Source: Deinococcus radiophilus
GTDB taxonomy: Bacteria; Deinococcota; Deinococci; Deinococcales; Deinococcaceae
DNA length: 64,000 bases
Assembly (NCBI RefSeq): GCF_020889625.1
Contig: NZ_CP086380.1
Coordinates: 453,001 to 517,000 of the forward strand
Reading direction: 5' to 3'
Shown here: one piece after another, positions 18,962-28,163 of the stretch
Layout of the letters: each line of letters starts with the position of its first letter
Position numbering within the stretch: the first letter of the stretch is position 1
Position numbers and translations under genes: made by a program
The notes under the pieces: generated by a model
Seen by the model: only the letters and a program-made list of their open reading frames with translations
Told to the model about the DNA's origin: nothing
The model's database searches: none

Positions 18962-19525
18962 ATGAGCGAGCCTGCTGCGCCCCTGATGTACAGCGATCCC
19001 ATCAGCTTGGTGATTCGCCGCCGGGTGCGCCCCGGTCAGGAGGAGGCCTACGAGGGGCTGGTTAGCGAGGTGGGCCGTCAGATGGCGAGCCTGCCTGGCT
19101 ATCTCGGGAGTGGTGTGGTACGCCCGGCCCCCGGCGAGCGTGACTACACCCTGATCGCCCGCTTTTCTTCGGCGGCGGCGGCCCGTGCCTGGGAGGAATC
19201 GCCCCGGCGGGCCGAGTGGCTGCGCCGCCTGGACGACGTGGTGGAAGAGCAGGTGTCGTTTGAAAAGCAGCCGGGGCTGGAGCTGTGGTTCACCGCGCCC
19301 CCCGCCCAGCCGGTGCCGCAACCGCCGCGCTGGAAAACGGCCCTCTTGATTCTGGCCGTGCTGTTTCCGGTGGCGCAGGCGATGGGTTGGCTGCTGGCCC
19401 CGCACTTTTTGACTTGGCCGCCGCTGCTGAAAGCTCTGCTGCAAAGCGCGGTGGTGGTCACGCTGATGACCTATCTGCTGATGCCGCTGGCAACCCGGCT
19501 GGCCGGCAACTGGCTCAAGCAGTAA
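18962..19525 (+). CDS. Antibiotic-biosynthesis-monooxygenase-domain membrane protein
   Basis: Residues ~10-105 form an ABM-type ferredoxin-like domain (ISLVIRRRVRPGQEEAYEGL, GYLGSGVVRP, YTLIARFSS, EESPRRAEWL), and residues ~120-185 carry two membrane helices (ALLILAVLFPVAQAMGWLLA and SAVVVTLMTYLLMPLATRLA). ABM plus membrane-tail proteins are widespread, but their role is unclear. TAGACT (18950-18955) lies 6 nt before the ATG. It is divergent from lysA and converges with the next gene, overlapping by 11 nt. Confidence 0.82.
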   Translation: MSEPAAPLMYSDPISLVIRRRVRPGQEEAYEGLVSEVGRQMASLPGYLGSGVVRPAPGERDYTLIARFSSAAAARAWEESPRRAEWLRRLDDVVEEQVSFEKQPGLELWFTAPPAQPVPQPPRWKTALLILAVLFPVAQAMGWLLAPHFLTWPPLLKALLQSAVVVTLMTYLLMPLATRLAGNWLKQ

Positions 19526-20039
19526 AGCGGGGTGGGTCAACTCGGCGCTGCGGCCCACTGGACGCAGCCAGGAGCAGATAGGCAGGCAGCACAGGCACCA
19601 GTGTGGACAGCACGAAAGGCCAGGGCTGGAATTCTTCCGGGTTCAGGGGGCAGGCCAGTTCGGGCGCAGTAGCCAGGCTCGCTTGCTGATCCGCCATATT
19701 TAGACCCACCAGAAGGCCGGAAGTCGCGGCGAGTCCCACCAAGACCCACACGGGCCAGCGGTCCCCAGTTTGCCACAGCAGCAGCGCCGCCAGTCCCGCG
19801 TAAAGGCCGACCAGTACTTCAGGCAGGTGCAGCAAAGGGCCAGTCATAAAGCAGCGCGGAATGTTCAGAGAGTGATACAGCAACGCAGCGGGCAGGGTCA
19901 GAAATCCCAGCCCCAGCAGGGCGCGAACCTGCCGGGAGCTGCGGTCAGGGTTCAGCGATATCAGTACCCCGGTGACCAGTCAGAGCAAAGGCCGCAGCAG
20001 CGCGGCCAGGGCGACGAGGGGCGAGAGTGTGTCGGGCAC
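19515..20039 (-). pseudogene. Membrane protein gene with an early in-frame stop codon
   Basis: From the GTG at 20039 the frame reads [19 protein letters not shown], stops at TGA (19980-19982, codon 20), then continues open in the same frame for over 150 codons: LVTGVLISLNPD, LLGLGFLTLPAALLYHSL, and further helices (VLVGLYAGLAALLLW, VWVLVGLAATSGLLVGL, FVLSTLVPVLPAYLLLAA). TAGCCT (20046-20051) lies 6 nt before the GTG, so this is the natural start. The gene is therefore interrupted by one nonsense codon. A shorter protein could start at TTG 19883 or ATG 19847, but no ribosome site supports that. Confidence 0.6.
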
Positions 20040-20056
20040 AGGGTCAGGCTAGCAGG

Positions 20057-20713
20057 CTAAGGATTGGGGGCATCACCCAGAAAAAACTTCTCGCATCCGT
20101 CAAATCCGCTGACAGTGACTGGCGTATGTGGAACATGTCGCCAGCTTTCCCGCGTGAGACGGAGCCTGTCGGAGACGATGACTTGCCCATCCAGGACATC
20201 TCTTGAAATCCCGTCAGGCCGATAGCCCAGCTTTCTGGATACGCCCTGAGACGCCGCGTTCTCCTGAAACACCTCGGTCCGTGCGGCCTCAGCTCCCAGA
20301 TATTCAAAGGCGAAATGCAGCAGTGCGGTGCGGGCTTCTGTGCCGTGGCCTTGACCCTGAAACTCTAGCCCCAGCCACGAGCCTGTGGTGACTTCGCGCA
20401 GAACTGCGAACTCTTTTCCACGCAGGGAAACCATGCCTATGGGTTGTCCATCTGCAAACACCCCCAGATTCAGTACCCAATCGCTACTTTCCCACTCGGC
20501 TTTGCATCCCCAGTGATTCTGAATAACGAACAGGCCGCGCTTTTCGGGGGAAAGTTCCGGCCAGGGCGTCAAATAGGTTCGTTGGCCCGGTCTATTGATG
20601 CCACCAGCGGCCACTGTCGCCAGTTCTCCCAGTTCAGTTTCGGTGGGGAAACGGAGTTCAAGGTGAGCGGTACGCAGGACCAAGTTGTACAGCGGCCAAT
20701 ATTCACTGATCAC
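20057..20713 (-). CDS. GNAT-family acetyltransferase, RimJ/RimL type
   Basis: This 218-residue protein carries the RimJ/L layout: LRTAHLELRFPTETEL at the start, GMVSLRGKEFAV, then TTGSWLGLEFQGQGHGTEARTAL in motif A (QGQGHG, near residue 120) and NAASQGVSRKLGY. It probably acetylates a protein N-terminus, aminoglycoside or small molecule, which the sequence does not show. The start is GTG 20713, with TATCCT (20720-20725) 6 nt upstream, a leaderless arrangement. The C-terminal tail after ~205 is unconserved. Confidence 0.88.
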   Translation of the reverse strand: MISEYWPLYNLVLRTAHLELRFPTETELGELATVAAGGINRPGQRTYLTPWPELSPEKRGLFVIQNHWGCKAEWESSDWVLNLGVFADGQPIGMVSLRGKEFAVLREVTTGSWLGLEFQGQGHGTEARTALLHFAFEYLGAEAARTEVFQENAASQGVSRKLGYRPDGISRDVLDGQVIVSDRLRLTRESWRHVPHTPVTVSGFDGCEKFFLGDAPNP

Positions 20714-21144
20714 TCGCTGAGGATAGTTCGGCGTTGCTCGGTGATGAATCTGCCGTTTGGCTTATCTGCCCTGATCCAGCCGCAGGCCGAAGTGCGCCAG
20801 CACCCTCTCCAACTGTTCATCACCCGCGTTCAGATACAGCGTGCCCCCGGTGTCCATCCCTTCCAAGTTCAGCCAGGCTGTAAAGGCACGGCGGTAGTCC
20901 GGCTCAGCCGTTTGACTGGCGAGTGCTTCGACCGTACCCAGGGCCAACCACCCAACCGCCGCACGTTTAGCCGCTGCTTCGGCCTGGTAAGAAGGCCGTT
21001 CGCTCAGCTTGAGGGTCAGAATTTCCAGGTCACTCTCGCTGTCCTCACCGCGAAACCAAGCCTTTTCACTGTGCAGAACAAGTTGGCTGCAGGGACCACG
21101 GTGCAGGCACAGTTTGGGGGCGTGAACGTGGCACTTCGGTACAC

Positions 21145-22233
21145 TCATAACTTGCACCTTGCATAGCTGAGCGAATAGCCGTGCTGGAGAAGAAATTCTC
21201 GTTCTTTTTGGAGCTGACTCAGAAGATGGTTGAGCCTGACTACGGGGAACAGGGTGTAGAGGGCCAGGCGTGCTGCCTCTTTCAAGGTCATCCCTTCTGA
21301 GCGATGCAGCATGGTCAGGGTGAAGGCCAGAAAGACCATCAGAATCCAGCGGTCCAGACCCCTGGCAGTTCGCAGCGCGAACTGCGCCAACCCAAACTGG
21401 TGCTTACCTTCCTTGAAAAAGGACTCCAATGTCCAGCGCCGCCCACCCTCAGCGATGATCTCATCCCCCTCCAACAGTTCAGACGACACCGCGAAGAATT
21501 CACGGTCCCCACGGTCTACTCTCCCCAGAGACAGCGTTTCCAGAGACCAGTTGGCCAAGTTGACATAGCCTCCATGCGGACAGTCCGCCACCGTCACCCG
21601 CCCAGGATGGTCCGTGCGCCGGTTGCTCCTCACACCCACCACAAACTCAAAACCAAGGCGCTGCACGCCTTCCAGAAAGGCAGCGGATTCAAATCCGCTG
21701 TCGGCCAACATGCGGATCCGAAAGCGCTTCCCCACGAAGTCCGGCACCTCCTCCAGTAGGTCGAGCGCCAGAGTGACGGGCGTGCTGGTGTGCTTGCCCT
21801 GGTACACCCGGTAGGAAATGGGGAACTTCAGTTCCCCATACTCGGCAAACAGGACGACCAGGTGGATGCCATGTCTACCGTTGTAGACGCTGACGTAGGG
21901 CAGTTGAGTCCCCACCTTTTCCACCGTGGTCAGATCCACACTGAGCCGCAACCGAGGTCGGCGTTTGGAGTGAGCTACGTCCAACAAAATGCGCCAATGG
22001 ATGTCCTGCATTTCGTCCCAGCAACGGTCTGAATCCCAGTCATAGACGTTGAAGAAGCGACTCAGTGCACTGGGACTGACTCCTTCAGCTTGGCTGAATT
22101 TGATCTTCTGGCCTGGACTATGAAAGAAATGCAGCGAAGCCTCCAGGCTTCGCCGTTGGTACAGCGTCTCTGGAATGTCCAGAATCCGCTGTGAGAGAAT
22201 ATGGGCGCGCTCCCCTGAAACCTGTTTGTACAC
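21145..22233 (-). CDS. DDE transposase, IS4-like superfamily
   Basis: This 362-residue transposase has acidic catalytic residues in order: Asp in [14 protein letters not shown] near residue 100, Asp in [14 protein letters not shown] near residue 176, and Glu in [20 protein letters not shown] near residue 270. The spacing and the W-x-x-E-x-F-F-K block fit IS4/IS701-type enzymes; the exact family is not settled. Translation probably starts at GTG 22233, which lies in the loop of a long inverted repeat. The frame is intact, so the element may be active. Confidence 0.88.
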   Translation of the reverse strand: MYKQVSGERAHILSQRILDIPETLYQRRSLEASLHFFHSPGQKIKFSQAEGVSPSALSRFFNVYDWDSDRCWDEMQDIHWRILLDVAHSKRRPRLRLSVDLTTVEKVGTQLPYVSVYNGRHGIHLVVLFAEYGELKFPISYRVYQGKHTSTPVTLALDLLEEVPDFVGKRFRIRMLADSGFESAAFLEGVQRLGFEFVVGVRSNRRTDHPGRVTVADCPHGGYVNLANWSLETLSLGRVDRGDREFFAVSSELLEGDEIIAEGGRRWTLESFFKEGKHQFGLAQFALRTARGLDRWILMVFLAFTLTMLHRSEGMTLKEAARLALYTLFPVVRLNHLLSQLQKEREFLLQHGYSLSYARCKL

Positions 22234-22261
22234 ACTTCCAGAATTTCAGCTCTGGGAGCGC
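22207..22261 (-). promoter_or_regulatory. Inverted repeat enclosing the transposase start
   Basis: GCGCTCCC and CTGAAA (22254-22261, 22244-22249 read on the minus strand) pair with TTTCAG and GGGAGCGC (22215-22220, 22207-22214), giving a 14-bp stem with a 4-nt bulge. The 23-nt loop holds the GGAAG ribosome-site-like sequence and the GTG start. Read-through transcripts from outside would fold this and hide the start, as known for IS10 and IS50. Confidence 0.6.
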
Positions 22262-22504
22262 TTTTTGTCTACGTATTCAGGTGCAAGTTCTGAGTTCGAT
22301 CTTTTGCCTGAACAGTTGTACCTTTCTGAGCGCTGCGACGTGTACTGCACGAGTCCACTGTTGCGGAGCCTCCCATTCGGCTTCATCCGCGCGGTCATGG
22401 GCCATTAAAGTGGCTCTGGTCGCCTCATCCATGCCAGGTTATAGCTCGGAGAGCAGACAGGGGTGTAAGGGAGAGACGGCTTCTAACTTAGGGTGACCAT
22501 CCCT

Positions 22505-22531
22505 TTGCTTGTTTCCTGCCCGCGTTAAAAT
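22505..22531 (+). promoter_or_regulatory. Predicted mfd promoter
   Basis: TTGCTT (22505-22510) and TAAAAT (22526-22531) are 15 nt apart, and the -10 box ends 8 nt before the GTG start. This would give a transcript with no or almost no 5' leader. Confidence 0.55.
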
Positions 22532-22539
22532 CCACCCTT

Positions 22540-25500
22540 GTGACTGCCCAGACTGACGCGCCCAATCTCGCCCGCCTGATGCCCGCCGCGCCGGTGGGTA
22601 ACGTGCTGCTGCTGCCGCAGGTGGCCCGCGCCGCGCTGTTTGCCGCCCACCCGGGGCCAGCGGTGCTGCTCACCACGCCGGAACGTCTCAGCCTGTACGC
22701 CTCGGCGGGAGCGCTGGGCAGCCCGGTCATCGTGAATCCGGGCCTGGCCGACTGGGACACACGCCCTGAGCATGTCGTGCTGGATGTGAACACTGCCATT
22801 GACCTCTTTCCGTCCGACCCCGCGGCGCACGCCCTGAGCCTGCGGGTAGGGGAGAGCTACCCCCGTGAAGCGTTACTGGCCCGCCTGGAAGCGCTGGGCT
22901 ACGAACGCGGCGAAGAACCCGGCTACGAGCTACATGGTGACACGCTGGAACTGCGCCTCGCACCGGGCATAGGCCTGCCTGCCGGGGCCGAAGAAGAGGT
23001 CTGGATTCGCGCCGAGTTCTTCGGAGACGAACTGGACACCCTGCGCCGCCTGGAACCCGGCGGGCTGAGCGGCGAGAAAATCACCGTGTTCACGCTGGAG
23101 CCAGGCGAGGAATACCTTAGCGAGACGAAATGGGATTCGTCACGGCTGGCCGGCTTGCCTGGCCGGGTCTTTCTGGACGCGCCGGAGTTCTACGCCTCCA
23201 GCCTGGGCGTGCTGGTAGACACGCTCTGGGAGGCGTTACAGGGGCGCGACATCACCTCCTTTGGCCGCGCTCCCCTGCCACTGACCGACTTTGACTTGGG
23301 CCTGCAAACCCTGCCGTTTTACCGCGCCCGCCTGACCGAACTGGAAAAGGACGTGCACGAGTGGCGCGGGGCTGGCTACCGCGTCTTTCTGCTGGTTCGC
23401 CACGACCGCACGGCCCAGTATCTGGCGGGGCGGCTGCTGGGCGAGGGGCCGGATGACACGGGCGTGGACATCCCCTGGTTGAACTTGCCGCGTGTGCGGG
23501 AGGGTGAGCTGGGCTTTTTGCGGGCGCTGGGCGAGGGCGGCTTTGTCATTCCCGAATACAAAACGGTGGTCCTCACCGAAGACCTGATTTACGGCTTTCA
23601 GGGCGGCAGTGCGCTGCGCGGCAAGAAGATGGCCGGGAAACCTGTCACCGACGCACTGGGCCTGCACGTGGGCGATTTCCTGATTCATCCCGAACACGGC
23701 ATTGGGCAGTTTCAGGGGCTGGAGACGCGCACCGTGCTGGGCGTGACCCGCGATTATCTGAACTTGGAATACCGGGGCGGCTCGCGCCTCAGCGTGCCGA
23801 TTGAGCAGCTCTCCTTGCTGCGCCGCCACCCCGGCACCACCGACGATCCGCCGCGCCTGAGCAGCTTTGACAAGAAGGACTGGAGCCGGGCCAAAGCGCG
23901 GGCACAGAAAAACGCCGAGGAGGTGGCCGCCCGCCTGTTGGTGCAGTACGCTGCCCGGCAGGTGACGCCTGGCACAGCCTTTGGGCCGCTGCCCGAGTGG
24001 GATGAGCAGATCGAGCAGAACTTCGAACATGAGCTGACCGCCGATCAGGAAACGGCGCTGCGCGACACCCTGCGCGACCTGGAAAAAGGCCATCCAGCGG
24101 ACCGCCTGATTTCGGGCGACGTGGGCTTCGGCAAAACCGAAGTGGCGCTGCGGGCCGCGCACCGGGTGGTTGGTCACGGGGCACAGGTCGCCATGCTGGT
24201 CCCCACCACGCTGCTGGCCGATCAGCATCTCCAGACCTTTCGTCAGCGCTTCGAGGGGCTGCCGGTGCGGGTGGAAGGCCTCAGCCGCTTCACCTCTGAC
24301 AAGGAGGCGCGCACCATCCTGGCCGGGCTGGCGAAGGGCACGGTGGACATCGTGATCGGCACCCACCGCCTGATCAGTGGCGATATCGAATTCAAGAACC
24401 TGGGCCTGATCATCGTGGACGAGGAGCACCGCTTCGGGGTGGGCCAGAAAGAAAAGTTACGGGCCATGCGCGGCCTGCCGAGTGTGCCCGAAAACGGCAA
24501 GCTGGAACTTCCCGAAGGCCTGAAAGCGGTGGATACCCTGTCGCTGTCGGCCACGCCAATTCCGCGCACCCTCTACATGAGCATGGTAGGTCTGCGCGAT
24601 ATGAGCAGTATCCAAACACCACCCAAGGGCCGCCGCCCGATCCAGACAGTGCTGACGCCCTTCGATCCGGTCACGGTGCGCGACGCGATCATCGGTGAGA
24701 TTGAGCGCGGCGGTAAGGTGTTCTACATCCATGACCGCATCGCGTCCATCGGGGCACGCAGCCTCTATCTACGCGGTCTGGTCCCGGAGGCGCGCATCGG
24801 CGTGGCGCACGGGCGCATGAATGAAGAAGAACTCGAAGAGATTATGCAAGGCTTTGAGGAGGGTGCCTTCGACGTGCTGCTGTCCACGACCATCGTGGAA
24901 ACCGGGCTGGACATTCCCGAAGCCAACACCATCCTGATTGAGCGGGCCGATCGGCTGGGCCTGGCCCAGCTGTACCAGCTGCGGGGCCGGGTGGGCCGGC
25001 GCAGTCAGACCGCCTACGCTTACCTGTTCTACCCGCCGCGTATGACCGAGAACGCGCAGCGCCGCCTGTGGGCCATTTCGGATCTTCAGGACCTAGGCAC
25101 CGGACACCTGTTGGCCGAAAAGGACATGGAAATTCGCGGCGTGGGCAACATTCTGGGCGAGGAGCAGCACGGACAGGTACAGGCCGTCAGCATTGACGTG
25201 TACACCGAAATGCTGGCCGAAGCCGTCGCCAAGCTGAAGGGCGAGGAGTTGCAGCCGGTGCCCAGTGTGACGATTGATCTGCCCGTCAGTGCCCGACTGG
25301 ACCCCGAATATTTCGCGCTGGACGAGGAAGCCCGCATCGCCACCTATGGCCGACTGTCTGAGGCGAGGACGCTTCAGGCCGTCAGCCGGGTGGAGCGTGA
25401 CCTGCGTAAGCGCTTCGGGCCGCCCAGCCCCGAGGTGCAGAACTTCATCGACCTGGCGCGGCTGCGGATGCTGGCGGTTCACAAGCGTGTCACTGAGGTG

Positions 25501-25692
25501 CGCGACACCATGACGCATATTCAGGTGACCTTCAACTACAAGTCCCTGGACTACGACGCGGCAGGCCTGCGGCGTTTCCCGCACAAAACCGAAGTGACCA
25601 CGTTCCCGCCGGCCCTGAACCTCGACAAGCGCGGCCTGAAGCCGGACGACTACCTGAAAGTGCTGCTGGACGTGCTGGGATATTTTGGGTGA
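22540..25692 (+). CDS. mfd: Transcription-repair coupling factor Mfd
   Basis: Mfd releases RNA polymerase stalled at DNA damage and recruits UvrA. The 1050-residue protein shows the N-terminal UvrB-homology region, the RNA-polymerase-interacting CarD-like domain ([19 protein letters not shown] near residue 375), and the RecG-like translocase: Walker [59 protein letters not shown] and [20 protein letters not shown]. The TRCF C-terminal domain follows. The start is GTG 22540, with TAAAAT (22526-22531) 8 nt upstream and TTGCTT as a possible -35. It is shorter than E. coli Mfd (1148 aa), mainly at the N-terminus. Confidence 0.97.
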   Translation: MTAQTDAPNLARLMPAAPVGNVLLLPQVARAALFAAHPGPAVLLTTPERLSLYASAGALGSPVIVNPGLADWDTRPEHVVLDVNTAIDLFPSDPAAHALSLRVGESYPREALLARLEALGYERGEEPGYELHGDTLELRLAPGIGLPAGAEEEVWIRAEFFGDELDTLRRLEPGGLSGEKITVFTLEPGEEYLSETKWDSSRLAGLPGRVFLDAPEFYASSLGVLVDTLWEALQGRDITSFGRAPLPLTDFDLGLQTLPFYRARLTELEKDVHEWRGAGYRVFLLVRHDRTAQYLAGRLLGEGPDDTGVDIPWLNLPRVREGELGFLRALGEGGFVIPEYKTVVLTEDLIYGFQGGSALRGKKMAGKPVTDALGLHVGDFLIHPEHGIGQFQGLETRTVLGVTRDYLNLEYRGGSRLSVPIEQLSLLRRHPGTTDDPPRLSSFDKKDWSRAKARAQKNAEEVAARLLVQYAARQVTPGTAFGPLPEWDEQIEQNFEHELTADQETALRDTLRDLEKGHPADRLISGDVGFGKTEVALRAAHRVVGHGAQVAMLVPTTLLADQHLQTFRQRFEGLPVRVEGLSRFTSDKEARTILAGLAKGTVDIVIGTHRLISGDIEFKNLGLIIVDEEHRFGVGQKEKLRAMRGLPSVPENGKLELPEGLKAVDTLSLSATPIPRTLYMSMVGLRDMSSIQTPPKGRRPIQTVLTPFDPVTVRDAIIGEIERGGKVFYIHDRIASIGARSLYLRGLVPEARIGVAHGRMNEEELEEIMQGFEEGAFDVLLSTTIVETGLDIPEANTILIERADRLGLAQLYQLRGRVGRRSQTAYAYLFYPPRMTENAQRRLWAISDLQDLGTGHLLAEKDMEIRGVGNILGEEQHGQVQAVSIDVYTEMLAEAVAKLKGEELQPVPSVTIDLPVSARLDPEYFALDEEARIATYGRLSEARTLQAVSRVERDLRKRFGPPSPEVQNFIDLARLRMLAVHKRVTEVRDTMTHIQVTFNYKSLDYDAAGLRRFPHKTEVTTFPPALNLDKRGLKPDDYLKVLLDVLGYFG

Positions 25693-25693
25693 G

Positions 25694-25885
25694 ATGAGCA
25701 GACTGGCAGTGTGGGAGGCGTTACAGCATCCAGTAGAGTCCGAAGAGGACTTGAAGCTCCTGCTGGCCGTTCTAGCTACGGCGAAAAGGGCTTGCCGCAT
25801 CGGTAACTTCCTGATGCAAGTGGACAGCAGTTGGGAATGCCAGGAATGTGGCGAACCGCTGCCTGGCCTGACAGCACTGGATTAA
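25694..25885 (+). CDS. Hypothetical protein, 63 aa
   Basis: This small frame begins MSRLAVWEALQHPVESEEDL 1 nt after the mfd stop codon, and its position suggests translational coupling. The C-terminal part has CRIGNF and a single CxxC (WECQECGEPLPGL) that looks like half of a zinc ribbon. I do not recognise the family, and with one CxxC plus one Cys a metal site is uncertain. Confidence 0.5.
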   Translation: MSRLAVWEALQHPVESEEDLKLLLAVLATAKRACRIGNFLMQVDSSWECQECGEPLPGLTALD

Positions 25886-25913
25886 ATCCGCATCTCTGTA
25901 AATAAACGTATCC

Positions 25914-25937
25914 GGGGAGTCAATACCTGGACTCCCC
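25914..25937. other. Hairpin between convergent genes
   Basis: GGGGAGTC (25914-25921) and GACTCCCC (25930-25937) form a perfect 8-bp stem with an 8-nt loop. Neither strand has a T run after it. It may stop transcription weakly or protect 3' ends between the mfd unit and the convergent dehydrogenase gene. Confidence 0.45.
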
Positions 25938-25966
25938 GCACATCAATCGTTCGATTAAAACCTAGG

Positions 25967-26866
25967 TCAGTACCCCCGCCCCGTGTCTACCGCGCCTTCG
26001 GGGGTGCGGCCCTGCAGCAGGGTCTGGATAAACTCGCCTGCGTAGTCGGCGGCCCGCGCCTCCACGTCGGCGGTGGCGCTGCCCACATGTGGCGTCAGGA
26101 TCACGTTGTCCAGCGCCCACAGCGGGTGTCCCTCTGGCAGCGGTTCGGGGTCGGTGACGTCCAGAATGGCGCCGCCGAGGTGGCCGCTCTGGAGGGCGTC
26201 TAGCAGATCATCCTGATTCACCAGCGCCCCGCGCCCGATGTTGTACAGCCAGCTTCCCGGTTTCATGCCGCGCAGAAAGTCGGCGTCCACCGTGTGGCGG
26301 GTTTGCGGGGTGTCGGGTAGCAGCAGCACCAGATAGTCGGCCTCAGCACGGATAGCGGCCCTTGCCTCGTCACTGGTTCGGCTGCGAACGGTCAACACCT
26401 CGGCGCCGAAGGGGTGCAGCATCTGCTCTATCTCGCGCCCGATGTGGCCGTAGCCCCACAGGGCCACCTTCTGGCCGCGCAAGGTGTGCATCTGCTCTGG
26501 CTGGCGGAGCCATGTCCCGGCCCGCTGATGGTCGCGGTAGACGTGCATGTTCCGAGCGGCGGACAGCAGCCCGGCCAGCACATGCACCGCCACAGCATGG
26601 TCGTGCAGTGAACTGGCGTTGTAGAGGGCGACGCCGTCCGGCACATCTTCAATGATGTGGTCCACGCCAGCGGTCAGCGTCAGCACCCACTGCACGCCTG
26701 GGGTCTGCATCAGGCTTTGGCGCTGCTGGCGGCCTGCACCCCCCAGAAAGATGACACCGTCGGCCTGCTGGGGGGTCTGGCCGTCATTCGGCGCATAGCG
26801 TTGCAGCGTCACACCGTGGTAGCTGAGGGTATCAAAAGCAGGGTCGTTGGGAATCAGGATATTCAT
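25967..26866 (-). CDS. D-2-hydroxyacid dehydrogenase family protein
   Basis: This 299-residue NAD(P)-dependent dehydrogenase reduces 2-oxoacids or oxidises D-2-hydroxyacids. The Rossmann motif is VALWGYGHIGREIEQML near residue 140. Catalytic Arg (NIGRGALVNQDDLLDAL), Glu (DVTDPEPLPEGHPLW) and His (NVILTPHVGSATADV) are all present. The closest group appears to be glyoxylate/hydroxypyruvate-reductase-like proteins, but the substrate is not fixed. The start is ATG 26866, with GGAGA upstream; it overlaps the stop of the upstream acetyltransferase by 4 nt, so the two are coupled. Confidence 0.9.
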   Translation of the reverse strand: MNILIPNDPAFDTLSYHGVTLQRYAPNDGQTPQQADGVIFLGGAGRQQRQSLMQTPGVQWVLTLTAGVDHIIEDVPDGVALYNASSLHDHAVAVHVLAGLLSAARNMHVYRDHQRAGTWLRQPEQMHTLRGQKVALWGYGHIGREIEQMLHPFGAEVLTVRSRTSDEARAAIRAEADYLVLLLPDTPQTRHTVDADFLRGMKPGSWLYNIGRGALVNQDDLLDALQSGHLGGAILDVTDPEPLPEGHPLWALDNVILTPHVGSATADVEARAADYAGEFIQTLLQGRTPEGAVDTGRGY

Positions 26867-27504
26867 GGCGAGGCGTCTCCTTGAGGGTCGTGGGCCACGC
26901 GTGCGGCAGCAGCGCCAGACGACATCTGGGGCTGAAATTCCTCCAGCCATACGCCGCGCAGCACTTCCATATTCACCTCAGGATAGCGTCCACGTGAGAA
27001 GCGTCCCTTTTCCTCAAAGCCAGCCCGCAGGAAAGCGGACAGCGCCCGGTTGTTATGGGCGAGGGTGGTCAGGCGAACGCGTTCCAGGGGCGTGTCTGGA
27101 CCGTCCTTGTGGACACCGAACGCCCATCCGAGTAGGGCATATAGGGTATCGCGGCCATAGCCGTGGCCCCAGTAAGGTGGCGCCAGCATCACGCCCAGCG
27201 TGGCGCGGGTCGCCACCTCAGGGTGCGCTGGCGCGAAGTCGTACAGTTCGGCGTTGCCGATCAATTCTCCGGTCGGCAGTGTTACCCCGAAGCTGACGCG
27301 TTCGCGGCCCTGTTCGGCCAGCAGCAGCAACCGGAACAGCCACAGTGGCATACGGGTGGGTTCGGCAGCGTTCAGGGCGGCAAGTTCAGGGTCACGGTAC
27401 AGCGCATGAAGCGATTGCCACTGGACCCGGCTAAGATGACGTAACTCCAGAAATTGCACCTGCCCGCAGCTCAGTGCGGGTGGGGGAGGGGTGCGGCGAA
27501 ACAT
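26863..27504 (-). CDS. GNAT-family acetyltransferase, RimJ/RimL type
   Basis: This 213-residue protein has the layout VQFLELRHLSRVQWQSLHAL, ELIGNAELYDF, then motif A TLGVMLAPPYWGHGYGRDTL (GHGYGRD near residue 125) and TTLAHNNRALSAFLRAGFEE. These features fit RimJ/L enzymes. The start is ATG 27504, because TACACT (27511-27516) sits 6 nt upstream. Its stop codon overlaps the start of the hydroxyacid dehydrogenase by 4 nt, forming a two-gene unit of unknown purpose. Confidence 0.88.
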   Translation of the reverse strand: MFRRTPPPPALSCGQVQFLELRHLSRVQWQSLHALYRDPELAALNAAEPTRMPLWLFRLLLLAEQGRERVSFGVTLPTGELIGNAELYDFAPAHPEVATRATLGVMLAPPYWGHGYGRDTLYALLGWAFGVHKDGPDTPLERVRLTTLAHNNRALSAFLRAGFEEKGRFSRGRYPEVNMEVLRGVWLEEFQPQMSSGAAAARVAHDPQGDASP

Positions 27505-27598
27505 AGACTCAGTGTAGGCCAGCCGTCTGAGATGTGGGAAGTTTTTGCTGATCGTTCGGTAATGCCTGAACCGATTGGTCTGACGGTGCCGACCGGAG

Positions 27599-28027
27599 TT
27601 ACTCGCCCAAATCCCCAGGGACCTCACCTTCCCAGACGTTTATCAGTCGTCCGCCTTCAACCAGCAGGATGGTCGGGTACTGGGCCACCCGCAGCTGGCG
27701 GGCGAAGGCGGTGGCTTCCTGCCCCTGCCAGGGCTGTACCGAGGCCTCTACGGTGCGGCCCAGGTCACCCTCGGCAAACACGGCCCGGACCGGCAGACCG
27801 CTGGACAGCGCCGCGTCCCACAGTTCTCCCATGTCGCCACAGCCCCCGGCGTAGATCACCACCAGCTCACGCTGCCCGCTCTCCCAGGGGTGTGTGGGCA
27901 GCGTATCTCCCAGGCGCACCTTGGCATTGGCAGCAGGCAGGCCCAGTGTCAGCAGCAGCGTGACCAGTGGGGCGTGGCGGCTCACCCTTTTCAGCAGGGA
28001 CCGGGACGTGGACTGCTTGGGCAGCAT
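27599..28027 (-). CDS. Exported thioredoxin-like protein, 142 aa
   Basis: The N-terminus has a signal peptide (basic RSLLKRVSRH, then APLVTLLLTLGLPAANA), with likely cleavage after ANA near residue 35. The rest looks like a thioredoxin fold: RELVVIYAGGCGDMGELWD where the CxxC would be, and RVAQYPTILLVEGGRLINVW with the cis-Pro. Only one Cys (AGGCGDM) is present, so it cannot be a standard dithiol oxidoreductase. The start ATG 28027 has no strong ribosome site. It is divergent from the ABC ATPase gene. Confidence 0.78.
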   Translation of the reverse strand: MLPKQSTSRSLLKRVSRHAPLVTLLLTLGLPAANAKVRLGDTLPTHPWESGQRELVVIYAGGCGDMGELWDAALSSGLPVRAVFAEGDLGRTVEASVQPWQGQEATAFARQLRVAQYPTILLVEGGRLINVWEGEVPGDLGE

Positions 28028-28163
28028 GCCCCAGTTTGGCGGCCTGGCATGATGGAGGAGTGAGGGCGATTCGTGACCGTCAGATGCCGAGGCAAGCCTT
28101 TGCCGTCCTCTACCGCTGGTGCTCTGCCCATGTCGCAGGGCCGATGCTCTAGCATAAAGAAAC

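Larger units (their letters stand above)
21143..22295 (-). mobile_element. Insertion sequence, ~1153 bp, with 17-bp imperfect terminal repeats
   Basis: The ends ACTCATAACTTGCACCT (21143-21159, plus strand) and ACTCAGAACTTGCACCT (22279-22295, read on the minus strand) are inverted repeats with one mismatch. The element carries one DDE transposase and interrupts an unknown gene. I see no convincing target-site duplication. The exact outer boundary could be a few bases further in, because only the inner AACTTGCACCT is perfect. Confidence 0.85.
20762..22432 (-). pseudogene. Unknown gene split in two by an insertion sequence
   Basis: The 3' part (20762-21142) encodes VPKCHVHAPKLCLHRG... through FGLRLDQGR. 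On the far side of the IS, 22295-22432 encodes a start segment MDEATRATLMAHDRADEAEW ... LRKVQLFRQKIE. Joining across the element with one base of slack gives a continuous ~170-residue protein. TATAAC (22438-22443) is 5 nt before the ATG. The 3' fragment retains ATG codons inside the IS end (21148, with AAGGTG upstream) that might still allow a short product. I do not recognise the family. Confidence 0.75.

Noticed and set aside
23236..24429. A 397-codon minus-strand open frame inside mfd
   Set aside because: Mfd motifs run through the whole region in the plus strand; the antisense frame has low-complexity His/Gln/Arg-rich content and no start signals.
25914..25937. Intrinsic terminator after mfd
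   Set aside because: The 8-bp stem is perfect, but neither strand has a T run, so it is listed only as a hairpin.
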